NCBI RefSeq assembly: GCF_030678875.1
Contig: NZ_JAUUDS010000004.1
Coordinates: forward strand, 172,654 to 236,653
DNA: 64,000 bases
Origin: Sphingomonas aurea
Lineage (GTDB): Bacteria; Pseudomonadota; Alphaproteobacteria; Sphingomonadales; Sphingomonadaceae
Direction: 5' to 3'
The position numbers and the translations under genes are program-made. The notes beneath the pieces were generated by a model, which worked only from the letters and a program-made list of their open reading frames with translations, did no database searches and was not told where the DNA came from. Shown in pieces: positions 17,300 to 26,513 of this stretch. Each line of letters starts with the position of its first letter. Within the stretch, counting starts at the first letter, position 1.

Positions 17300-18417
17300 G
17301 CCCCGGCTCCCAGTCGCGCGAAGCGCGTGCGGTGGTGATCGGCATTCCCGAACGCCTGCGCCAGCATCATCTGGCGGCGCAGATGGTGGCTGACGATGAG
17401 CTCTTCGCTGAACCCGACGCCGCCGTGCAGCTGCACCGCCTGCTGCCCGACATAGACGCCGCTCTCCGCCACCCGCACCTTGCCCGCCGACACGGCGCGG
17501 GTGCGCGTATGGGGGTCGCGGCCCAGGTTCAGCGTCGCGTGATACGCCATCGAGCGGGCCTCCTCGCCCGCCACCACCATGTCGACCATGCGGTGCTGGA
17601 GCACCTGAAAACTCCCGATCGCGACGCCGAACTGGTGGCGGGTGCGCAGATGGTCGAGCGTCGCCTCCGACGCCGCCTCCATCGACCCGACTGCCTCGGC
17701 GAGCTGCGCGGCGATAGCGCGGTCGACCGCCGCCTCGATCACCGGCGTCGCCGCCTCGACGTCACCGACCGGGATGGCCGCGACATCGTCGAGCATCAAC
17801 CGCGCGTGGCGATGCCCGTCGATCGCGCGAGACCCGTCGACCGCCAGCCCCTCGGCGGCTCGGTCGATCAGGAACAGCCCGATCCCGTCACTCTCGTGAT
17901 CGGCGCCGGCGGTGCGTGCGGACACCACGAACCAGTCGGCATCGGCCCCGTCCTCGACATGCACCTTGGCGCCCGACAGCCGCCAGCCCTCGCCGTGCCG
18001 CACGGTGCGCGTCGTGACGTGACGCAGGTCGTAACCGCTGTCCGCCTCCAGGAACCCCGCCGCCGCCACCGCCGTGCCGGCCCCGATCTCGCCCAGCAGT
18101 TCCGCTCCCGCTTCGCTGCCCTCCAGCAACGCCGGTACCAGCACGCACGAGGTCACATAGGGCACCGCCATCAGGTGCCGGCCGACGCCCTCCATCACCG
18201 CCATCACATCGGCCGCGCTGCCGCCCAGCCCGCCATCGCTCTCCGCGATCGGCAGCATCAGCCAGCCCAGCTCGGCCATCTCGGCCCAGCGGCGCTTCGT
18301 CATCTCGGGTCCGGCGGCCAGCGTCTTCAGCCGGTCGGCCGCGGCCCAATGCTCCTCGCCGTAGCGGAGCACGCTGTCGCGCAGCATCTGCTGCTCGTCG
18401 GAATAGGCGAAATCCAT
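17296..18417 (-). CDS. Acyl-CoA dehydrogenase, small subunit (PimD-like)
   Basis: 373-residue flavoprotein of the acyl-CoA dehydrogenase family, resembling the small subunit of pimeloyl-CoA dehydrogenase (begins MDFAYSDEQQMLRDSV; C-terminal QLHGGVGFSEE). It lacks the full set of FAD-contacting motifs seen in homotetrameric enzymes, as usual in heteromeric pairs. The start at 18417 is the conserved MDF; a longer reading to 18486 would enter the large-subunit gene. The large-subunit gene ends 10 bases upstream. Predicted to form a heteromer that introduces a double bond in a cyclic or branched acyl-CoA. Confidence 0.82.
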   Translation of the reverse strand: MDFAYSDEQQMLRDSVLRYGEEHWAAADRLKTLAAGPEMTKRRWAEMAELGWLMLPIAESDGGLGGSAADVMAVMEGVGRHLMAVPYVTSCVLVPALLEGSEAGAELLGEIGAGTAVAAAGFLEADSGYDLRHVTTRTVRHGEGWRLSGAKVHVEDGADADWFVVSARTAGADHESDGIGLFLIDRAAEGLAVDGSRAIDGHRHARLMLDDVAAIPVGDVEAATPVIEAAVDRAIAAQLAEAVGSMEAASEATLDHLRTRHQFGVAIGSFQVLQHRMVDMVVAGEEARSMAYHATLNLGRDPHTRTRAVSAGKVRVAESGVYVGQQAVQLHGGVGFSEELIVSHHLRRQMMLAQAFGNADHHRTRFARLGAGA

Positions 18418-18427
18418 GACTGCCCCT

Positions 18428-19609
18428 TCAGAGCCCGAGCGCGCGGCGCGCGATGATGTTGTGCTGGATCTCGCTCGACCCGCCATAGATCGACGTCACC
18501 CGCGAATAGAGTGCGCCCTGCAGGGCATAGGGCATGTCCTCGGCCGGCCCGTCGCCATTGCCCAGCGGCGCGAAGTGCGCCGACTCCGGCCCCAGCGCTT
18601 CGACCCACAGGGCGGTGCCGGCCTGGGTCAGCTGCGACCAGCGCAGCTTCACCATCGATCCCCGCGGGCCGCTGTCCGCGCCGCGCGCGGCATCGTCCAT
18701 CAGGCGCAGCACCATGGTCTGGAGCGCGATCACCTCGATCTCGAACTGCGCCAGCTTCGTGGCAAAGCCCGGCGTCTCGATCAGCGGCACACCGCCGACC
18801 CGCCGCCTGGTCGCGGCGTCGCGGATGCCGCGCACCGTCTGGGTGAGGAAGATCGCGGTCGCCGCGCTCACCATCCGCTCGCGGTCGAGCAGCACCTTGC
18901 CATAACCCCAGCCCTTGCCCTCCTCGCCCAGCAAGTTGGACACCGGCACGCGCACATCGTCGAGGAACAGCTCGTTGGTATGGTATTTCTCGTCCATCGT
19001 CGGGATCTTCTGCACGCGCAGCCCCGGCGTATTCATGTCGACCAGGATCAGCGAAATCCCCTGCTGCCGCTTCGCCTCCTGCGATGTGCGGGCGAGGACG
19101 AAGACATGGCTGGCAACATGGGCATAGCTGGTCCACATCTTCTGCCCGTTCAGCACGTAATCGTCGCCGTCGCGATCGGCACGGGTGCGCAGCGCCGCGA
19201 GGTCCGATCCCGCCCCCGGTTCCGAGTAACCCTGGCACCACCAGTCGTCGAGCGTCAGGATGCGCGGCAGGTAGCGCGCCTTCTGCTCGTCGGTGCCATA
19301 GGTGAAGATGATCGGGCCGATCAGCTCCAGCCCCTGGTGGAACTGTGCCGGCGCATCGGCGCGCGCCGCCTCGCTCCAGAAGATATATTGCTGGGTCGGC
19401 GTCCAGCCGGTGCCGCCATATTCGACCGGCCAGGTCGGCGCGCCCCAGCCGCGCGCGTGGAGCCGCCGCTGGTAATAGATCAGGTCTTCCGGATCGAGGC
19501 GCAGGCCGGCACGCACCCGCGTCCGCCAAGTCTCGGGAATGCCGTCCGCGAAGAACTCGCGCACCTCGTCGCGGAAACGCAGGTCGTCGGCGTCGAAGTC
19601 CAGATTCAT
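18428..19609 (-). CDS. Acyl-CoA dehydrogenase, large subunit (PimC-like)
   Basis: 393-residue partner of the following gene, like the large subunit of pimeloyl-CoA dehydrogenase. Seen: GWGAPTWPVEYGGTGW, the FAD-binding CQGYSEPGAGSDLA, NGQKMWTSYAH, and IYGGSSEIQ close to the end. In the last motif a Gly stands where medium-chain enzymes carry the catalytic Glu (YEG), a known feature of heteromeric acyl-CoA dehydrogenases that use another base. It heads the large subunit-small subunit-NTF2 operon. Substrate probably a ring-derived or branched CoA ester. Confidence 0.85.
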   Translation of the reverse strand: MNLDFDADDLRFRDEVREFFADGIPETWRTRVRAGLRLDPEDLIYYQRRLHARGWGAPTWPVEYGGTGWTPTQQYIFWSEAARADAPAQFHQGLELIGPIIFTYGTDEQKARYLPRILTLDDWWCQGYSEPGAGSDLAALRTRADRDGDDYVLNGQKMWTSYAHVASHVFVLARTSQEAKRQQGISLILVDMNTPGLRVQKIPTMDEKYHTNELFLDDVRVPVSNLLGEEGKGWGYGKVLLDRERMVSAATAIFLTQTVRGIRDAATRRRVGGVPLIETPGFATKLAQFEIEVIALQTMVLRLMDDAARGADSGPRGSMVKLRWSQLTQAGTALWVEALGPESAHFAPLGNGDGPAEDMPYALQGALYSRVTSIYGGSSEIQHNIIARRALGL

Positions 19610-19690
19610 GCGAGCCCTCTCGTCATCCTCTCCGCACTTTGGTGGCGAACGACGGGGCTGCCGAGAACTGCGCGCGCCTGCCGCGCCGGG

Positions 19691-20572
19691 TTATTCGCGG
19701 ATGTGATACACACCCTCTGCCAGCCCGGTGGCGCCCAGCCCCTCGATCGCCAGCACGCGCCCGGCGTCGGGATGGTCGCTGCGCAGCCGGTGGCCGGAAT
19801 CGGCGATCGTCGTCACATAGAGCGTCGCCCGCCCCGGCCCGCCGAACGCCGGACAGGCGGGATAGGGGATCGGCAGGTCAATCCGGCGCAGCACCTCACC
19901 CCGGGGGGAGATGCACGCGACCTGCTGCGCCAGTACCAGCGCGACCCACAGATTGCCTTGCGCATCGACAGTCGCACCGTCCGGCCCCGAGCCGAGCGTC
20001 CGGCAGTCGATCAGGTCGCGCCGTTCCCCGATCGCGCCGGTGACGGGATCGTAAGCGTGCGCCCGGATGAAGCCGTCGAGACTGTCGGCGAAGTACAGCG
20101 TCCGCCCGTCCGGCGCGAAGCAGATCGCATTGCCCACCTCCAGCCCGCCCGCCAGTCGCTCCGCCTCGCCATCTGCGTCGAGCCGCCACAGCCCGCCCCT
20201 GGACGGCACCGCCCCGGTGCCATGCACCTGCGCCTGCGCGCTCAGGAAGCGGCCCGCCCGATCGGCCTTGCCGTCGTTCAGCCGCAACGTCGGATCGGCG
20301 GGCAGCAGCCGGATCGGCCGGGTCGCGCCGGTCCGCATATCGAGATGGTGGAAACCGTCGGCCAGCGCCGCGATCAGCCCGCCGTCCGCCAGCCCGATAC
20401 TGCCGACCGGCTGGTCCACCTGGAACCGCGCCCGCGCCTGCCCGTCCGGTGTCGCGGCGTGGATCAGCCCGGCAAGCGCATCCACCCACCACAGCCAGCC
20501 GCTGCGATGATCCCAGACCGGGCTCTCGCCCAGCTTCGCGCGATGATCGCCCAGGAAGCGGATCGCGGTCAC
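19691..20572 (-). CDS. SMP-30/gluconolactonase family lactone hydrolase
   Basis: 293-residue six-bladed propeller of the SMP-30/regucalcin family. Metal-site residues are recognisable: Glu in KLGESPVWD, Asn in RLNDGKADRAGRF and Asp in SGPDGATVD. Such enzymes hydrolyse lactones using one divalent cation. The GTG at 20572 overlaps the TGA of the amidohydrolase gene (GTGA). With a Baeyer-Villiger-type monooxygenase nearby, opening of the lactone product is a natural role, though sugar lactones are equally possible for this family. Confidence 0.82.
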   Translation of the reverse strand: MTAIRFLGDHRAKLGESPVWDHRSGWLWWVDALAGLIHAATPDGQARARFQVDQPVGSIGLADGGLIAALADGFHHLDMRTGATRPIRLLPADPTLRLNDGKADRAGRFLSAQAQVHGTGAVPSRGGLWRLDADGEAERLAGGLEVGNAICFAPDGRTLYFADSLDGFIRAHAYDPVTGAIGERRDLIDCRTLGSGPDGATVDAQGNLWVALVLAQQVACISPRGEVLRRIDLPIPYPACPAFGGPGRATLYVTTIADSGHRLRSDHPDAGRVLAIEGLGATGLAEGVYHIRE

Positions 20573-21411
20573 GCGACCGCCCCGATCCGATAGACGCGCT
20601 CGGCGGTGTCGTGCCAGATCGCCCGCCGCTCGGCGGCGCTCCGATCGGCGAGCGCGTCGTCGAAGCGCGCGACGATGGTCGGATAATCGGCCATCACCAG
20701 ATCGACCGGCGCGTTGCTGCCCCACATCAGCCGCTCCGCACCGAACAGCGCCAGCAGCCGCGCGATCACCGGCCGGACCGTGTCCGCTGACCAGTCGCGC
20801 CGCACCAGCCCCGCGCCCGACAGCTTGACCGACACATTTCCGCAGTCGGCCAGCGCCGCCATCCCGGCTGCCCAGAGCGGATCGCCATCGGCCATCCCCA
20901 GATGCTCGATCACGATCGCCGCATCGGGCATCGCCCGTGCGAGCGCCGCCACCGCGTCCAGTTGCCCCGGCCACACCATCAGGTCCGCGACCCCGCCGGC
21001 GGCAGACAGCGCCGCCAGTCCGCGCCGCCACTGCGGGTCGTCGAACGGCGCGGGTGCCGTGACGCGGATGCCGCGCCAGTTGGCGCAGGCCGCGTCCGCC
21101 GCGATCCGCGCCCCGGCATCCGGGTCGGCGAGATCGATACGGGTCAGGATCGCGTGCGGAAAGCCATGGGTTTTGGCGATCGCCTGCACCACCCGCGCCT
21201 CCTCGTCGGCCGGCGCGAAGCCCGCCTCGACATAGACCGAGGCGACCACTCCGGTCGCGCGTGCCTGCGCCGCGAAGATGTCGACCGGATAGTCGCGCAC
21301 CAGTTCGGCACTGTTGCCCCAGAAGCGCTCGACCGGCGGGCCGTCGAGCATCGGATGGCGATCGCTGCCGGCCGTCCACAGATGGTGATGCGCGTCGATG
21401 CGCCGGGTCAC
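20569..21411 (-). CDS. Amidohydrolase family 2 metal-dependent hydrolase (lactonase-like)
   Basis: 280-residue TIM-barrel hydrolase starting with the metal motif DAHHHLW. HLGMA and WGSNAPV (the C-terminal Asp position shifted to Asn) follow. Relatives include L-fucono-lactonase/2-pyrone-4,6-dicarboxylate lactonase type enzymes. The GTG at 21411 is preceded by AGGAGAGG with ideal spacing; an in-frame ATG at 21432 would place that site inside the gene. It is coupled to the SMP-30 gene. The Asp-to-Asn look at the last metal position needs checking. Divergent from the MFS transporter. Confidence 0.75.
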   Translation of the reverse strand: MTRRIDAHHHLWTAGSDRHPMLDGPPVERFWGNSAELVRDYPVDIFAAQARATGVVASVYVEAGFAPADEEARVVQAIAKTHGFPHAILTRIDLADPDAGARIAADAACANWRGIRVTAPAPFDDPQWRRGLAALSAAGGVADLMVWPGQLDAVAALARAMPDAAIVIEHLGMADGDPLWAAGMAALADCGNVSVKLSGAGLVRRDWSADTVRPVIARLLALFGAERLMWGSNAPVDLVMADYPTIVARFDDALADRSAAERRAIWHDTAERVYRIGAVA

Positions 21412-21609
21412 GCCAGCCTCTCCTGCCTGCACCAGCGCAGAGTGGCGCGGAAAACCCGGACCGGCGTAGGCGACAGCGTCGGCGCGGGCGGAATTTACAT
21501 GGGTGATAATCCGCGATGGCTTCGCCGCGCGGCTTCATCCACGATGCCGGCGCCTGTCATGTCTGGCGTCAGCGCCGCGGCGACAGACCGGGCGACAGGA
21601 GAGCGGCTT

Positions 21610-22983
21610 TTGCGCAGCGATACCATCACCAGCAGCCCGGACGGCATCGTCGTGCCGACCCTGCCCCCGGCCCGCAACGTTGCGGCCGGTGCCGTGCCGA
21701 CCCGCTTCCCGCTCGGCATCATGCTGATGATGATGCTGATCTACACGCTGAATTTCTTCGACCGCCAGATCCTGACCATCCTGGTCGAGCCGATCAAGGC
21801 GGACCTGCTGCTGTCCGACGGGCAGATCGGCGCGATCACCGGCCTCGCCTTCGCGATCCTCTATACCGCCGCCGGGATGCCCCTGGCGTGGCTCGCCGAC
21901 CGGACCAACCGGGTGCGCCTGATCGCGGTCGCGCTGGCCGTCTGGAGCGTCTTCACCATCGCCTGCGGCTTCACCCGCAGCTTCGGCCAGCTGCTGCTGA
22001 CCCGCGTCGGTGTCGGCGTCGGCGAGGCAGGGTGTACCCCCGCCGCCCACAGCCTCATCACCGAATATGTCCCGCGCGAGCGGCGGGCGCTGGCGCTCGC
22101 CATGTACCAGATGGGCGTGCCGCTCGGGTCGCTGACGGGACTCGCGGTCGGCGGGCTGCTGGTGTCGTCGCTCGGCTGGCGCTGGGCCTTCTTCCTCGCC
22201 GGTGCGCCGGGGCTGGTGCTGGCCGCGATCGTGCCGCTGGTGATGCACGAGCCGCGCGGCAACCGCGCCGCGATCGTTCCCGATCCCGTGCCGCTCGGCC
22301 CCGGGCTGAAGACGCTGTGGCGGCGCAAGTCGTTCGTCTGGATCTGCATCGGCTCGGGCTTCTCCGCCTTCGCCTTTTACGGGCTCAGCGCCTTTTCCGG
22401 CTCGCTCTACCTGCGCACCCATGCCACCGAGCTGGCGGCGATGGCCGCCGATGCCAGCATGGCGCCGACCGCGCTGCTCGGCATCGTGCTGGGCCTGATC
22501 GTCGGCGTCATGGGCGGGCTCGGCACCTTTCTGGGCGGCTTCCTGTCGGACCGGGTCGCGCGCGGCAACATCGTCAATTACGTCCTGTTCTGCGCCGTCG
22601 CACTGACGCTCGCCGCACCTTTGTTTGCCGGCGCCGCGCTGGCCGGCGGGCTGGTGCTGTCGTTCGCCTTCTTCGGCGGGGCGCTGTTCTGCCAGACGCT
22701 CAGCTACGGTCCCGTCTATGCGGCGATCCAGACCGTGGCGGAGCCGCGGATGCGCGGCATGGCGGTCGCGCTCCAACTGCTGGTCGTGAACCTGGTCGGG
22801 CTGGCGCTCGGCCCGCTGTTCGTCGGGATGACGAGCGATCACCTGACCGCCACGCTCGGCCCCATCCACGGGTTGCGCTCGGCCATCGCGCTGGTCGCGG
22901 TGCCGATGCTCCTGTCCGGCCTGATGTTCACCCACGCGACCCGCCTCGTCCGGCGCGAAGACGCGACCTTCGGAGGAGACTGA
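21610..22983 (+). CDS. MFS transporter (spinster-like)
   Basis: 457-residue transporter with 12 predicted membrane helices. NFFDRQILTILVEPIK is the typical first-helix signature of the spinster-like family in alphaproteobacteria. A TTG at 21610 has AGGAGAG with six-base spacing and is preferred over ATG codons at 21544 and 21559, which have no ribosome binding site. A GTG-initiated acyl-CoA ligase follows after one base. Likely inner-membrane import or export of the acid processed by this cluster. Confidence 0.83.
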   Translation: MRSDTITSSPDGIVVPTLPPARNVAAGAVPTRFPLGIMLMMMLIYTLNFFDRQILTILVEPIKADLLLSDGQIGAITGLAFAILYTAAGMPLAWLADRTNRVRLIAVALAVWSVFTIACGFTRSFGQLLLTRVGVGVGEAGCTPAAHSLITEYVPRERRALALAMYQMGVPLGSLTGLAVGGLLVSSLGWRWAFFLAGAPGLVLAAIVPLVMHEPRGNRAAIVPDPVPLGPGLKTLWRRKSFVWICIGSGFSAFAFYGLSAFSGSLYLRTHATELAAMAADASMAPTALLGIVLGLIVGVMGGLGTFLGGFLSDRVARGNIVNYVLFCAVALTLAAPLFAGAALAGGLVLSFAFFGGALFCQTLSYGPVYAAIQTVAEPRMRGMAVALQLLVVNLVGLALGPLFVGMTSDHLTATLGPIHGLRSAIALVAVPMLLSGLMFTHATRLVRREDATFGGD

Positions 22984-22984
22984 C

Positions 22985-24619
22985 GTGCTTGGCCTCATGC
23001 AGCAGCACCGGCTGACCACCGCCGCGCTGATCGACCACGCCGCCCGCGCCCACGGCCGGACCGCGATCGTCTCGCGCCGGGTCGACGGCACTCTCGCCCG
23101 CTCCAGCTGGGGCGAACTGGCGGTCCGCGCGCGGCGGGTGGCGACGATGCTCACCGATCTCGGCGCGAAGCCGGGCGACCGCATCGCCACCCTCGCCTGG
23201 AACCGCCTGCCCCATCTCGAACTCTATTACGGCGTCACCGCCGCCGGCATGGTCCTCCACACCGTCAACCCGCGGCTGTTCGCCGAGCAGATCCGCTACA
23301 TCGTCGACCATGGCGGCGCGTGCATCCTGTGCGTCGACCCGGACCTGCTGCCCATCGTCGAGCCGGTGATCGCCGAACTGACCGGCATCGAGCATGTCGT
23401 GATCCTTTGCGCCGCCGACGCCATGCCGGAGACGACCATACCCTCCCCCATCGCGTACGAGGACGCGGTCGCCGCCGCCGTGCCGCTCGCCGAGTGGCCG
23501 GCGATCGACGAGGATAGCGCCTCCAGCCTCTGCTACACCTCCGGCACGACCGGCCATCCAAAGGGCGTGCTCTACTCGCACCGCTCGACCGTGCTGCACG
23601 CCTTTGCCGCCTGTGCGTCGGACTCGATGGCGCTGTCGGCGCGTGACACGGTGCTGCTGGTCACGCCGCTGTTCCACGTCAACGCTTGGGGCCTGCCCTT
23701 CACCGCCGCGATGTGCGGCGCCAAGCTGGTGCTGCCGGGGTCGGCGCTGGACGGCGCGTCGATCTATCAGCTGCTGCGCGACGAGGGCGTCACCTTCTCG
23801 CTCGGCGTACCCACCCTATGGTTTACGATTCTCGACCACATCCAGCGCCACGTCGACCCGGCCGATCGCGCGCAGCTGAAGCTCCGCCGCGTCTTCATGG
23901 GCGGCGCCGCCACCCCGCGCACCCTGATCGAGCGGTTCCGCGACCTGCTCGGCATCCAGGCCAACCAGGCCTGGGGCATGACCGAGACGAGCCCGGTCGC
24001 CACCGTCTGCAAGCCGCTCGGCTTCCAGGCCGACTGGCAGGACGACGCGCTGATCGACGTCCTCGCCTGCCAGGGCCGCGCCGTGTTCGGCATCGAGCTG
24101 CGCATCGAGGACGAGGACGGCGCACCACTGCCCCACGACGGCGAGCGTTCGGGGCTGCTCAAGGTCCGCGGACCGTGGGTGCTCAACGCCTATTACGGCA
24201 ACGAACCGGGCTCGGCGCTCGACGATGGCGGCTGGCTCGACACCGGCGACGTCGCGAAGATCGACGCGGACGGCTTCGTCCACCTGACCGACCGTGCCAA
24301 GGACGTCATCAAGTCGGGCGGCGAGTGGATCAGCTCGATCGACCTGGAGAACGCCGCCGCCGCCCACCCCGCGGTCGCCGAGGCGGCGGTGATCGGCGTC
24401 GCCCACCCCCGCTGGCAGGAGCGCCCGCTCCTGCTGGTCCGCCTCCATCCGGGCGAGACCGTGTCGAAGGCGGCGATGGACACCCACCTCGCCGACCATG
24501 TCGCACGCTGGTGGCTGCCCGACGCGATGGTGGTGGTGGACGACCTGCCCCACACCGCGACCGGCAAGGTGCTGAAGGCGACGCTGCGTGCGCAGTACCG
24601 CGATCATCTCGGCGGGTGA
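22985..24619 (+). CDS. Fatty-acid/aryl acyl-CoA ligase (AMP-forming)
   Basis: 544-residue ANL enzyme with [11 protein letters not shown] at 184-194, [20 protein letters not shown], and the hinge [15 protein letters not shown], followed by [11 protein letters not shown] with the catalytic lysine. The hinge form is that of medium/long-chain acyl-CoA ligases. The GTG at 22985 has GGAGGAG upstream; this site lies in the last codons of the MFS gene, so the two are coupled. It may activate the imported acid directly. This is the second ligase of the island; the two may act at different stages of degradation. Confidence 0.87.
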   Translation: MLGLMQQHRLTTAALIDHAARAHGRTAIVSRRVDGTLARSSWGELAVRARRVATMLTDLGAKPGDRIATLAWNRLPHLELYYGVTAAGMVLHTVNPRLFAEQIRYIVDHGGACILCVDPDLLPIVEPVIAELTGIEHVVILCAADAMPETTIPSPIAYEDAVAAAVPLAEWPAIDEDSASSLCYTSGTTGHPKGVLYSHRSTVLHAFAACASDSMALSARDTVLLVTPLFHVNAWGLPFTAAMCGAKLVLPGSALDGASIYQLLRDEGVTFSLGVPTLWFTILDHIQRHVDPADRAQLKLRRVFMGGAATPRTLIERFRDLLGIQANQAWGMTETSPVATVCKPLGFQADWQDDALIDVLACQGRAVFGIELRIEDEDGAPLPHDGERSGLLKVRGPWVLNAYYGNEPGSALDDGGWLDTGDVAKIDADGFVHLTDRAKDVIKSGGEWISSIDLENAAAAHPAVAEAAVIGVAHPRWQERPLLLVRLHPGETVSKAAMDTHLADHVARWWLPDAMVVVDDLPHTATGKVLKATLRAQYRDHLGG

Positions 24620-24625
24620 CAATTA

Positions 24626-24725
24626 GCCCCTCCCCTTCAGAGGAGGGGTTGGGGTGGGGCGTTTCCACTTGCGCGGCGTATGCGGAAGCTCCCCACCCCC
24701 GTTCCCTCCCCTAAACGGGAGGGGC
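24626..24725. repeat. Dispersed palindromic intergenic repeat, copy 2
   Basis: Related to the repeat at 16667-16769: GCCCCTCCCCTTCAGAGG, then GGTTGGGGTGGGGCG, a 27-base spacer, and complementary CTCCCCACCCCC plus CCTCCCCTAAACGGGAGGGG. It fills the space between the convergent ligase and monooxygenase genes, as copy 1 does between two other convergent genes. Confidence 0.75.
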
Positions 24726-24742
24726 TTAGTTGCGATGGCGGA

Positions 24743-26401
24743 TCACGCCTCCACGAGCGACACCGCCGGCCGGAACACCAGCTCCGAATATCCCCCGGCA
24801 GCCGCCGTCGCGCAATGCTCGCAATATTTCGAGAAGCCGCCGGTGAACATCGTCAGCCCGCGCGTCTTGCCGGTCACGTTCGCGCCGACATACCAAGTCT
24901 GCGCCTTGGACAGCAGGGTCTTCTCGGCCAGCGTATGGACCAGGTCCATCCACCGCGCCTCGGCCTGCGGCGTCGGCTCGAACGTGCCGAGCCCCTCGGC
25001 CTCCATATGGTCGAGCAGCGCGCACAGCCAGTTCACGTTCTGCTCGTTGATCGAGATGATGTTGGCGAGCGCGGCGGGGCCGTTGGCGCCGCACACCATG
25101 AACAGGTTCGGGAAGCCTGCCAGCATCAGCCCCAGATAGGATTCCGCGCCGTGTGACCATTTGTCGCGCAGGTTCGCGCCGTCGCGCCCGACGATGTCGA
25201 ACGCCATCATCGCGCCGGTCAGCCCGTCATACCCGGTCGCCAGGATCAGCGCGTCGAGCGCCACCTCGGTCCCGCCCGCCAGCCGGACACCGGTCGGCGT
25301 GATCTCGGCGATCGGATCCTTCAGCAGGTCGACGAGATGGACGTTCGGCCTGTTGAACATCTCATAGTAATCGGTGTCCAGGCAGGGCCGCCGCGCGAAG
25401 ATCGGATAGCCCTTGGGCTTCAGCGCCTCGGCCGTCTCGGGATCGTTGACCACCTCGCCGATCTTGGCACGGACGAACTCGGCCACCTGCTCGTTGGCGT
25501 CCGGGTTCGTGAGGAGATCGGAAAAGGTGCCCAGGAACGCGTGGCCGCCCATCCGCCACGCATCCTCCATCAGCTGGCGGCGCTGGCGCGGCGGCAGGCT
25601 GAAATAGGGGCGCGTCGTCGACGGCCGCACGCCGCCCAGCGCGCTGGCATTGGCGGCGGCGCGCAGGCCGGCATAATGCGCCTTGATCTCTTCGACATAG
25701 TCGGGATCGAGCTTGTCGTTGCGCATCGGCAGGGTGAAGCTGGGCGTGCGCTGGAAGACGTAGAACTCGCCGACGTCCTTGGCGACCTCGGTCACGATCT
25801 GGATGCCGGTCGACCCGGTGCCGATCAGGCCGACCCGCTTGGTCGAGAAATCGACCTCGTGGTGCGGCCATTTCTGCGCGCGGTACAGCTCGCCGCCGAA
25901 ATCGGCCAGGCCCGGTATCTCGGGGTCCTTGGGGATCGACAGCGGCCCGGTCGCCAGCACGCAATAGCTCGCCTCATAGACCGTGCCGTCGTCGACGGTG
26001 ACGCTCCACAGCTGGCGATCCTCGTCCCACACCGCGCCGGTCACCCGCGTGTTGAACCGGATGCTGTCGCGCAGCTTCAGCTTGTCGGCAACGAAATTGG
26101 CATAGGCCAGGATCTCGGGCTGGGCGGCGAACTGCTCGCTCCAGGTCCACTCCTGCTCGATCTCGGGCGAGAAGGAGTAGCTATAATCGACGCACATCAG
26201 GTCGCATCGCGCACCCGGGTAGCGATTCCAGTACCAGACGCCGCCGACATCACCGCCGGCCTCGATTCCAACAATCCGCATCCCCCGCTCGCGCAGGCGA
26301 TGGACCGCGTACATGCCGCCGAAGCCGGCGCCGACCACCACCGCGTCCAGCCGCACCGTCTCACCGCGGCCAGCGGACACCAGTTCACCAATCTCGCTCA
26401 T
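24743..26401 (-). CDS. Flavin-containing (Baeyer-Villiger-type) monooxygenase
   Basis: 552-residue class B flavoprotein monooxygenase. First Rossmann motif GAGFGG at 24-29 binds FAD; GTGSTG near 194-199 binds NADPH. GVWYWNRYPGARCD is diagnostic for cyclohexanone/cyclopentadecanone-type enzymes. The Baeyer-Villiger fingerprint FxGxxxHxxxWP is present at 168-179, but its His is Arg174. Predicted to insert oxygen next to a ketone, giving a lactone or ester. The ATG at 26401 (MSEIGELV) is chosen over an upstream extension to 26449. It is followed at its 3' side by a dispersed repeat, and an IclR gene lies upstream on the same strand. Confidence 0.84.
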   Translation of the reverse strand: MSEIGELVSAGRGETVRLDAVVVGAGFGGMYAVHRLRERGMRIVGIEAGGDVGGVWYWNRYPGARCDLMCVDYSYSFSPEIEQEWTWSEQFAAQPEILAYANFVADKLKLRDSIRFNTRVTGAVWDEDRQLWSVTVDDGTVYEASYCVLATGPLSIPKDPEIPGLADFGGELYRAQKWPHHEVDFSTKRVGLIGTGSTGIQIVTEVAKDVGEFYVFQRTPSFTLPMRNDKLDPDYVEEIKAHYAGLRAAANASALGGVRPSTTRPYFSLPPRQRRQLMEDAWRMGGHAFLGTFSDLLTNPDANEQVAEFVRAKIGEVVNDPETAEALKPKGYPIFARRPCLDTDYYEMFNRPNVHLVDLLKDPIAEITPTGVRLAGGTEVALDALILATGYDGLTGAMMAFDIVGRDGANLRDKWSHGAESYLGLMLAGFPNLFMVCGANGPAALANIISINEQNVNWLCALLDHMEAEGLGTFEPTPQAEARWMDLVHTLAEKTLLSKAQTWYVGANVTGKTRGLTMFTGGFSKYCEHCATAAAGGYSELVFRPAVSLVEA

Positions 26402-26424
26402 GCTCCGAAACCTCTCCCGTCCGA

Positions 26425-26445
26425 GCTGTTGGGAGATCAATCGCG
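26425..26445 (-). promoter_or_regulatory. Leader/promoter element shared with the tandem-SDR gene
   Basis: On the minus strand CGCGATTGAT and AACAGC occur 24-44 bases before the monooxygenase ATG, matching the arrangement at 15735-15758. The ATCAATCGCG block starts 34 and 35 bases from the two start codons. Confidence 0.35.
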
Positions 26446-26513
26446 CCAACCGCGCGCCAAGCCGCGGAAAACCATTGGGGAGCGCCGAATATCACATACG
26501 AGGATCACGCCGG

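Noticed and set aside
7956..21500. ATTTACAT octamer at 7956-7963 and 21493-21500
   Set aside because: Eight bases shared in two intergenic regions is weak, with no common position relative to the genes.
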